64,000 nucleotides of DNA, taken from assembly GCF_002127325.2 (NCBI RefSeq), contig NC_035447.2:28579249-28643248 (forward strand), in the 5' to 3' direction. The notes beneath the pieces were generated by a model. It did not search any database and was not told the origin of the DNA. It saw only the letters and a list, made by a program, of their open reading frames with translations. The position numbers were made by a program, and so were the translations under genes. The DNA comes from Helianthus annuus (lineage: Eukaryota; Streptophyta; Magnoliopsida; Asterales; Asteraceae). Of this stretch, positions 55,190-64,000 are shown one piece after another. Position 1 is the stretch's first letter. Each line of letters opens with the position of its first letter.

Positions 55190-56766
55190 TCATTACATAC
55201 CATACATGACTTCCCTTCATTTATAACAAGAAGGTTCTTATGTATACTAAGAAGTGAGTTGGATGTCACTTACCTTGTGCGTCCAAGTTCAAGCATAAGT
55301 TCCATGCTTCCTTTTGACCCGTTAGCCTCCATACTTGAGCCCGTAGACATGCTATCCATCCTTACATAACCATACATTGATACCCTTGTTAGTAAACAAG
55401 GCCACACATAGCATCAATCACGATAAATCTATGCTCAATAATTGACTTTCATTAGTGGATTTCTTGCAACTCATAGCATAGATTAACAATGAGATCCTTT
55501 TTACTCGCATAATATAAACATGCCATTACATATCTTGCTATGAATATACCGTGCATCACTTTGACTTCCTAAACCGTACATTTATGATAAGAGATCCACC
55601 TTACAACATTCCTACCATTGTTGACTTTCCATAAAGTCAACCATCAAGCATTTCAATTTTCCAACTTAGACGCACATTCATTCACAAATTAACATGTTAG
55701 ACCATAGTCATTATGCCATCTACGCTTCATACTCATTTTGTAGGACATATTTGGTCGCATAATCAAATAGTTACATATACACATATACATACCATTCCGT
55801 TCATAACAACATCTTCATAGTTAACGTCAACATCATTTAAGTTTACTTTTTTTCTAGAATTCTCATTCGTTCCATAACTATTCTTAAGTCGAAACTAATA
55901 TAATCAAACAATCCATATATATTCATCACATCATTCAAGCGTATAGTACGGATTTCACATATTATTGTCGTTTAGGCATGTCATCAAACACCTTGTGTGC
56001 GTACTAACATCTAAGCTTAATGTACAACTAATTCATGCATATCCTTATAACCTCATACATAATTCACCAAAATCCCTCCTCTTAATCATCATGAATCATT
56101 TCTACATAATCATTAAACATACTAGTATCACATTTCTTTCCTTTCCTCTAACAAGAATCTATCATGCATGCCAAAATACATCAATATTAAGCAAGAATTG
56201 GACATGGGTGATCATTCAAGTTGTCATCATCACCATAACCAAATGGGTTTCACATATAAACATCAAATTAACCCAAACCATGCCTAATTCATGTTCCAAA
56301 TGAGGATTCTAACACATACTCATACTCAATTTCATACAATTTCGAAATTCACAACATAACCCACTTCGGGCATGATCATAAATCTAACTTTCAAGACATA
56401 CCTCGCGATCCCCTTGTGAAGGTGATCAATAATCCGTGCTCGGTTAAGAGTTTAAGCTTCATTTAACCTTTCAATTTGATGATTTCTTGATTAGGGTTCT
56501 TGAGCTCTCATGGAGCTTCCTGGCTCATTCTAGAACACACGTACGTGTGTGTGTTTGTGTGTATGTTTCATATGTATAACCTCAACTTTCATTTTACCTC
56601 CCTTTAGTCCCTCATGTTTGATAATTAAACATAATTGGCACCATTTTCATATTTCCTTAGCTTTTTACCTTTCCCTTAACTAGGTTAATTAGCCTAGTTA
56701 CTTATTTCATAATATATCCTAAAGGTACATACAACAATATAAACATTCGGGTTTTGGGGCGTTACA
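55190..56766 (-). mobile_element. LARD-like element 2, 3' LTR, proximal part
   Basis: Matches 60916-62492. On the minus strand it starts TGTAACGCCCC after the polypurine tract. The short frame at 55965-56303 is conserved with 61691-62029 only because both are LTR. Confidence 0.92.
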
Positions 56767-56805
56767 AATCTACCCCCCTTAAATGAGGTTTCGTCCCCGA
56801 AACCT
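56767..56805 (-). promoter_or_regulatory. Polypurine tract and pre-PPT hairpin, element 2
   Basis: Minus strand AGGTTTCG-GGGA-CGAAACCT, then AAGGGGGGTAGATT before the LTR. The stem is identical to element 1. Confidence 0.87.
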
Positions 56806-59275
56806 TTCTCATTTCCATCATACACTTATTATCCTTTTTCCCTGCATTAACAACACGACCACTAGCCCGCCTCAGCGACAGTCTTCTATTTTTCAAAACT
56901 CGTCCCGGAGTTCTTAGTAGTGTTGCTTTCACTAATAGCGCTAGCTTCTAACGTACTTCTTAGTTAATGGTTTATTCATCATTCCAATACTCATATATCA
57001 TGTGCATTATATATCTTTTTGTTCATCTCAACATTCTTATTATTTTCGTCAACTATACAACCTTATTTCGTAATTTATACACACACATATATGTCTAACT
57101 TTGACTGGTTCCTCATCATGATAGGTAACTATCTGTCCTTGATTCATAAATCATTCACATAACTGACTTATTCCCAATAAGCTCTTACTATCCATACCAT
57201 ACTTTCACATAACATTCTCATTTCCTTGACCCGTTTGCAATAGGTCAATATTCGTATTTATTCGAACTTGTAATAGCACTTTCATTCATATGATCCGTTT
57301 ATAACGGGTCTAATACCTTCATCTCATCTCTTAAAATTACATTCTATACGTATATCATATAACATTAGTTCTTGTTTTGTTATCGCAACAAAACTATTAA
57401 TTCATAGTCACCTATACATGCTTTAACTACAAGGTTGACATCATTCTATGTTTCTATAGTTACTTATACCATGCGTACCTTTACGTTACCTTCAAATTAT
57501 CTCATTCATCATACGTTACAACTATTCTTAATTCCTGCATTACTTAACCTACTTAAGTAAACATGTCGTGCAATTTCATCATACGAAAATGTGATAAATA
57601 CTCAAAATTTCCCACTCAGACTTTTGAATTTTACTTTTTATTGACATACTTTCTTCTTATGTCAATTGTTAAAATTTAAACTTTCCATACCATACCATAC
57701 ATACCCTATCAGTCATATCGTAGGTCTTTCTCAACCTACCAATTCATACCTATCCAACATGAATTACCCATTTTACTAACCTCAATTTCGTTGCATAATT
57801 CAATGGTCCGCAAACCAGATCTATCCGCTTCTTCACGAGTACTAGCCATACCGGCTAGATTTTCCTTCACCCGTGTAGTGTGCTTCCGCTCGTGCACATC
57901 CTTCCACCAATTCAATTGGTTTCTAAGAATTCTAACATCACCACCTATAAAATTTGCGGTTAGCATATCTCATTCAAATACTGAGTCTACTGGGTGATTA
58001 GTCACCTATAATTCTTTTACATATTTCCTGCGTACATGCTATAACATATCTTACATTCCATTTCTTACACGCAATTCTTTCCTTTTTAGTTACTTATTTC
58101 GTCAACCTTTGCAGTTTGACCCTTTCAAGGTTAAATTGAATTTTTCTTACTTATCATAGATGCATTGAGGTACACATTCGTGCTTCCTTCCATTCATGCT
58201 TACTTATAAAGACATCCATTACATCATTTTGGTATTCTTAACAAACTTGCCATTCTTGTTCATACTTAAACCATTGTCTGGGTCATAGCCCGTCATTCAT
58301 TCTGACTCCTAAGAGTCGATTTCTATCACATCTAACACATAACGGGTTCAATACTTCTTTCTTTCATTTTAAAACTTAGGTTTGTGTGTGTCCATTACAA
58401 TCATTATTTTGTTCATTTACTTTGCATTTACTCATAGAACTCGTTTGACATGACTACGGTCAATTATTGACACAATTTTGATGTGGGTAAATTTTATCTT
58501 TTATATGTTTTAAATCCGTCTTGGAATTTCAAGCATATCATTCCTGCGTTTCATTCCTTGAATCCGTCTTGCGGATTCAAACATTCCATTCATATCTTTC
58601 ATTCCTTACACGTGTTGAATCCGTCCCGCGGATTCAAACAGGTCATTCACACTTCATTCCTTTCATGCTTCGAATCCTTCTCGCGGATTCTACGCATCAT
58701 TCATACTTTCATTTCTGAAAGTCTTACATTTCTCTTCACCCCCACGTTCACCTACAACCTAATTCTAACGGACATACCTGTAACAATTATCACGGTCTCA
58801 CGAACGTCATACGTTTCTTGTGTACTGGCCAGGTACACAATCCACATACTAATTTCGTGTCTTCGCGAAATCGCCACCTTATGTCCGCATAATTAACTTT
58901 CGGCACGTGTAACATCTCCAAAATTTCCTTACCATATCATTATTATATTTCATTTAAAATTTTCTTTCTTTTGCTTAATTCTTCCATCTCATGCACCCAT
59001 AAACTAATTCTACGTACCTCGGTCAATATGTCATATTACATACCTTGGTGCCGGCGCTAGACCGTATTTACAATTCATCCTTTCCAAGCAATCATGCTGA
59101 CCTTACACATAACATACTGTTAGTTATCTTCAAATACATATTTAAGCACATACTTACCTTGGCTTCTGCCCTTAGATCTTGATCGAGTCTTAGATTGTGC
59201 GGGTCCTTGGTCACGAGAGCACACCGGTTTGAGTTCAAGTATTTACCTCCTTCTACTTGATTCTCTCAAACCCGG
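56806..59275 (-). mobile_element. LARD-like element 2, non-coding interior
   Basis: About 2.47 kb, nearly the same length as the interior of element 1, and equally without protein-coding frames. Contains one minisatellite (58500-58700). Confidence 0.85.
58500..58700. repeat. Minisatellite in element 2 interior, about 55-bp unit
   Basis: Four units share GAATCCGTCYYGCGGATTC (a near palindrome) with CATTC-rich spacers. It has a different sequence from the minisatellite of element 1. Confidence 0.85.
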
Positions 59276-59287
59276 GCTCTGATACCA
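59276..59287 (-). promoter_or_regulatory. Primer-binding site of element 2
   Basis: Minus strand TGGTATCAGAGC after LTR end GTGTTACA and spacer AGT, exactly as in element 1. Confidence 0.92.
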
Positions 59288-59290
59288 ACT

Positions 59291-62200
59291 TGTAACACCC
59301 TAACACGTTATAACTGAAAAGACGCAGCGGAAATACGTACCACAAAATTTCTTTCATTATAAACGTTTTGACTTACTTGATAGTTCATTATAAAATAACA
59401 CTTATACAATGTATGCATAGCTTATGTCTATCAATTTACATACACAAGCATTCCGGCACAATCCATCTAGTAACTCGGTCTTTGATCGCTACTCCTTGTG
59501 ATGAAAATCTGTGGTTCGTACTACCTGCACCCACCACATACAATCGAAACATTAGCATACATTACATACAAACAAGATTCTTAATCGTGTAGTCTCGATT
59601 TGTTCTATCCACATTTTCTTTCCATCCCGTTATCTTTCTAGATATAGTCATTCCATCCGGGTGTCTAACCCTTAGCGAACCTCGATGGAGTACCTGCACC
59701 ACATTTCATTCTCGAGGCACACTGTTAATAACGTCAATACTTAAGTGTATTGAAACCACGTATGCATTACATACATAACTACGTACATACATACCTACAC
59801 ACATTCATACATACATTACTTCATACAAATATACCTGCTCACATACTTACATTCATACATACATTACTACATACAAACATACCTACTCACATACTTACAT
59901 ACATGCATACATTACGGCGTACAAACATACCTACTTACATGCTTACATACATGCATACATTACAGCGTACAAACATACCTACTTACATGCTTACATACAT
60001 GCATACATTACAGCGTACAAACATACCTATTTACATGCTTACATACATGCATACATTACAGCGTACAAACATACCTACTTAGGTGCTTACATACATACAT
60101 ACATACATTAATACATACAAACATACCTACTCACATACTTAATTCATTACCCCGCGTACTCGCTCACACATCCCGAACTTAATCACATGTCATAAACGCT
60201 TTTAAAATATCTTTCAGATATGTTTCGGATCTTAAAAATGAGTTTCATACTCATCCGTAACTTACCAAACCATTTGGTAGGGTTAAGGAACATTATAAAG
60301 ACTTAACGAGGCTTGGAATGGGTTCACGGGGTCCGAGTTCGAGGAAAAACGAAGAAATTACATAAACAATACAATTGCATCAGGTCTCCACCGTAAGCTA
60401 CGGTGGCTACCGTAGCTTACGGTGGCCCCAAATGCTTACGGTAGTTCTAGACTGCCTTACGGCAGAAATAAATGCCCAGCTCCCACCGTAGCTTACGGTG
60501 GCACCGTAAGCTACGGTGGTGCCCAGATCAGCACCCAACTTTCACACTAAAACTCGCATAACTTGCTTGTTTTTGATCCGTTTTACCCGATTCTTTTTCC
60601 TACGCGACCGTAATTTAATTCTCTATCACATAGAGTAAAAATCCAATATATGGACTACCTAACTTTATGACTTTTAAGCCTTCGGCTTATTACCCTTTTA
60701 CCAAATTTTGACCCGTTCATGCATATATCAACATAACTTGTTTCCAATTGTCCGTAAAACCTTTCCCTACATTTTAGACTAAGAATCCTTGCCTCGGGTC
60801 CACATTCTTTACGAATTTCATTACCGCTACCTTACTTATACATAATTATTCAACCCATTTAGTCCCACAAACTATCTTCGACTATCTAGATTAATACTTA
60901 TCTTAATACCTTCAATCATTACATACCATACATGACTTCCCTTCATTTATAACAAGAAGGTTCTTATGTATACTAAGAAGTGAGTTGGATGTCACTTACC
61001 TTGTGCGTCCAAGTTCAAGCATAAGTTCCATGCTTCCTTTTGACCCGTTAGCCTCCATACATGAGCCCGTAGACATGCTATCCATCCTTACATAACCATA
61101 CATTGATACCCTTGTTAGTAAACAAGGCCACACATAGCATCAATCACGATAAATCTATGCTCAATAATTGACTTTCATTAGTGGATTTCTTGCAACTCAT
61201 AGCATAGATTAACAATGAGATCCTTTTTACTCGCATAATATAAACATGCCATTACATATCTTGCTATGAATATACCGTGCATCACTTTGACTTCCTAAAC
61301 CGTACATTTATGATAAGAGATCCACCTTACAACATTCCTACCATTGTTGACTTTCCATAAAGTCAACCATCAAGCATTTCAATTTTCCAACTTAGACGCA
61401 CATTCATTCACAAATTAACATGTTAGACCATAGTCATTATGCCATCTACGCTTCATACTCATTTTGTAGGACATATTTGGTCGCATAATCAAATAGTTAC
61501 ATATACACATATACATACCATTCCGTTCATAACAACATCTTCATAGTTAACGTCAATATCATTTAAGTTTACTTTTTTTCTAGAATTCTCATTCGTTCCA
61601 TAACTATTCTTAAGTCGAAACTAATATAATCAAACAATCCATATATATTCATCACATCATTCAAGCGTATAGTATGGATTTCACATATTATTGTCGTTTA
61701 GGCATGTCATCAAACACCTTGTGTGCGTACTAACATCTAAGCTTAATGTACAACTAATTCATGCATATCCTTATAACCTCACACATAATTCACCAAAATC
61801 CCTCCTCTTAATCATCATGAATCATTTCTACATAATCATTAAACATACTAGTATCACATTTCTTTCCTTTCCTCTAACAAGAATCTATCATGCATGCCAA
61901 AATACATCAATATTAAGCAAGAATTGGACATGGGTGATCATTCAAGTTGTCATCATCACCATAACCAAATGGGTTTCACATATAAACATCAAATTAACCC
62001 AAACCATGCCTAATTCATGTTCCAAATGAGGATTCTAACACATACTCATACTCAATTTCATACAATTTCGAAATTCACAACATAACCCACTTCGGGCATG
62101 ATCATAAATCTAACTTTCAAGACATACCTCGCGATCCCCTTGTGAAGGTGATCAATAATCCGTGCTCGGTTAAGAGTTTAAGCTTCATTTAACCTTTCAA

Positions 62201-62492
62201 TTTGATGATTTCTTGATTAGGGTTCTTGAGCTCTCATGGAGCTTCCTGGCTCATTCTAGAACACACGTACGTGTGTGTGTTTGTGTGTATGTTTCATATG
62301 TATAACCTCAACTTTCATTTTACCTCCCTTTAGTCCCTCATGTTTGATAATTAAACATAATTGGCACCATTTTCATATTTCCTTAGCTTTTTACCTTTCC
62401 CTTAACTAGGTTAATTAGCCTAGTTACTTATTTCATAATATATCCTAAAGGTACATACAACAATATAAACATTCGGGTTTTGGGGCGTTACA
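59291..62492 (-). mobile_element. LARD-like element 2, 5' LTR (3202 bp)
   Basis: Intact copy, TGTAACGCCCC...GGTGTTACA on the minus strand. Palindrome cluster at 60388-60519 and minisatellite at 59755-60130. TSD CGAAG follows at 62493-62497. Confidence 0.94.
60388..60519. repeat. Palindrome cluster in 5' LTR of element 2
   Basis: Identical to 50163-50294. Confidence 0.88.
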
Positions 62493-62497
62493 CGAAG

Positions 62498-63011
62498 GAA
62501 TTTTGTGGGAGATGGAAAGAAAAACTGCTTTGAGAAGAGAATTTTTGTGAATTCAATTCGACAGTAAAACCCTGTTTGGATGGTGAGTGGGGAGTTTTAT
62601 AGGAGAGATAGTGAATGCTGACGTGGCAGGCGTTACGAAAAGTCTGACTGCTATGTACTGCCCACGTGACAACCACTGGTGAAAATGAAGGACAGTACTT
62701 TTGGTGAAAGCAATGGATGAAAGCAGTGGAAAAGGGACAGTGGATAATTTTTACTATCAGTAGATAGCATATCAGTGGATAAGACACTGCTTTTGAACAA
62801 CAGTGGTTATCAAGGAATGAGAGAACAGAGGTTGCCTTTCAGCAATGGGCAGACTTTTTGATGTAGAGCAGACTTTTGAACAATCAGTGGTTATGGCAGA
62901 CTTTTAAGGATTTTAATGAAATTTTCATTTTTAAGCTATTTTTAAGGATGGATTTTTGATTTTCTGAAAACATTTTGTTGCTTTTATTCATAGAAAACAA
63001 GATGTTGCTTG
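62498..63011 (-). other. SIRE spacer between pol and env-like ORF
   Basis: About 0.5 kb without a supported frame. Plus-strand phrases CAGTGG, GCAGACTTTT and AGCAGTGG recur. Continuous with 49045-49060 before the LARD-like insertion. Confidence 0.6.
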
Positions 63012-64000
63012 TTATTCCATGTTCAGCATCCCAATCCTAGAGACCAGACTTTCAAAAGTGGTTGTATCAAGTGCTTTTGTGAGCACATCTGCCAGCTGGT
63101 CTTTAGTTGGGACATGATGCAGAGAAATCAAACCTTTTTCATAGCAATCCCTCACAAAGTGATGTCTGATGTCGATGTGTTTGGTGGTAGAATGGGAAAC
63201 TGGATTTTTGATGATATTTTCTGCTGCCTGGCTATCCAGCATAAGTGGTGTCTTTAAGGCAGTGATACCAAAATCCAGTAACTGATTTTGAAGCCCCAGG
63301 AGTTGGGCTGTACAGCTTGCAGCAGCAATGTATTCAGCCTCAGCAGTGGATGTTGAAACTGCTGCTTGCTTTTTGCTTTGCCAAGAAACTAAGCAATCAC
63401 CTAGAAACTGGCACCCTCCTGAAGTGGACTTCCTTGTTGTGTGGCAACCAGCAAAGTCACTGTCTGAGAAACCTGAAAGCTTGATATTCCCATTAGCTGG
63501 ATACCAGATACCAAGTGTGGGAGCACCTTTTATGTATCTGAGAATCCTTTTTACAGCAATGAGATTAGATTTTCTGGGAGCTGATTGACTTCTTGCACAG
63601 ACACATATTGCAAACATGATGTCTGGTCTAGATGCAGTTAGGTACAGTAAAGACCCAATCATGCTTCTATAAAGTGTTTGGTCAATCAGCTCATCCTTTT
63701 CATCAGACATGACCAGCTTATTTGTGGCCATGGGTGTGCTGCATGGTTTACAATCATTCATATCAAATTTGGTTAAAAGTTCTTTAGCATATTTGCTTTG
63801 ATGAATGAAAGTTCCATTTTGCATTTGTTGTACTTGGAGACCAAGAAAGCATTACAGCTCACCCATTGCACTCATTTCAAACTCAGCTGTCATGAGTTCT
63901 CTAAACTCTTCACACATTTTGGTACATGTGCTTCCAAAAATAATGTCATCCACATAAATTTGGACAATCATTAAATCTTTCCCTCTCCATTTAAGAAACA
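63012..64000 (-). pseudogene. SIRE-type copia pol: RT end and RNase H (runs off the window)
   Basis: At the right edge the minus strand shows the RT active site YVDDIIFGS (codons at 63945-63956) and KMCEEFRELMTAEFEMSAMG. A TAA at 63852-63854 follows GEL, where copia proteins read LxFFLGLQV. Beyond it the frame is open to 63012: TPMATNKLVMSDEKDELIDQ, YRSMIGSLLYLTASRPDIMF, then RNase H with GFSDSDFAGCHTTRKSTSGG, SWQSKKQAAVSTSTAEAEYI and the ending HHVPTKDQLADVLTKAL. Order and motifs are those of Ty1/copia; the LTR, polypurine tract and env-like partner place it in SIRE/Maximus. The integrase and gag lie outside the window. One stop makes this copy non-autonomous. Confidence 0.92.

Larger units (their letters stand above)
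49066..62492 (-). mobile_element. LARD-like element 2, complete, with nested Tat fragment
   Basis: Minus-strand element bounded by the perfect 5-bp TSD CGAAG. 5' LTR 59291-62492, PBS at 59276-59287, interior to 56767, polypurine tract, 3' LTR 56766 down to 49066. After removing 50691-55189 the 3' LTR is 3202 bp, the same length as the 5' LTR. Roughly ten substitutions between LTRs by eye make this a young insertion. It is related to element 1 (shared TAATAAGCCGAAG region, palindrome cluster, PBS spacing, hairpin), but LTR length and much of the sequence differ. No coding sequence of its own. Confidence 0.93.

Noticed and set aside
55965..56303. 112-codon frame repeated at 61691-62029
   Set aside because: Also LTR duplicates; no codon bias or domain, and the two copies differ as non-coding DNA would.
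49066..62492. Segmental duplication of about 3.2 kb (49066-50690 with 55190-56766, against 59291-62492)
   Set aside because: TG/CA ends, PBS, polypurine tract and TSD CGAAG show these are the two LTRs of one element.
62488..62787. 99-codon minus frame between SIRE pol and env-like ORF
   Set aside because: It crosses the LARD-like insertion border and has no recognisable domain.

Overview
The window is nuclear DNA of a flowering plant, most likely an asterid and probably Asteraceae. Genes have GT-AG introns, intergenic DNA is AT-rich, and LTR retrotransposons of plant lineages (Tekay/Del, Tat/Retand, SIRE/Maximus) dominate. The SIRE-associated accessory protein resembles a family I know mainly from Asteraceae genomes; that assignment is from memory and not tested. 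No bacterial, organellar, rRNA, tRNA or CRISPR feature was seen.

Layout. 1-7389 is the 3' part of a large non-autonomous LTR element (LARD-like, plus strand, LTR 3641 bp, non-coding interior), inserted into a minus-strand copia fragment (7390-8304). 8305-13340 is repeat-rich: Helitrons, an hAT-like element and a SINE. 14490-16060 (minus) holds the one convincingly intact host gene, a three-exon NAC transcription factor of the ATAF subgroup. Its tail is partly duplicated downstream (14349-14463), a minisatellite fills its first intron, and two CACGTG boxes lie upstream.

16500-36340 is a mosaic of small DNA transposons and SINEs, many with target-site duplications (TSDs) readable by eye: a 5'-truncated LINE, a Helitron that picked up pieces of three unrelated genes (DUF707, GH17 glucanase, UTP13/TOZ WD40 protein), a second Helitron hosting a MULE-type MITE, a Pack-MULE candidate, a PIF/Harbinger element with only ORF1, three hAT-like elements and three SINEs. 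36339-36446 looks like the first exon of a DUF2439 (ZGRF1-like) gene with an in-frame stop.

36671-64000 is a nested retrotransposon stack, all hosts minus strand. A Tekay/Del chromovirus (3' LTR 36671-38105, gag-pol 38145-42648, extra ORFs to 44155) is interrupted at 44238 by a SIRE-type copia element (3' LTR 44239-44976, env-like ORF 45027-49044, pol 63012-64000 and beyond). The SIRE element is interrupted by a second LARD-like element (49066-62492, TSD CGAAG), whose own 3' LTR carries a 5'-truncated plus-strand Tat/Retand fragment (50691-54924) with a multi-exon antisense ORF.

Most interesting are the two LARD-like elements. They share PBS spacing, a hairpin just before the polypurine tract that the coding Tekay element also has, and clustered palindromes in the LTR. 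This suggests a non-autonomous family mobilised by Tekay-type machinery. Two unrelated insertions (Helitron at 20626-23196, Tat at 50426-55189) show the same scar: the 5' part of the element is missing and replaced by an exact or near-exact copy of the 3' flank (103 and 265 bp), as expected of break repair copied from an empty allele.
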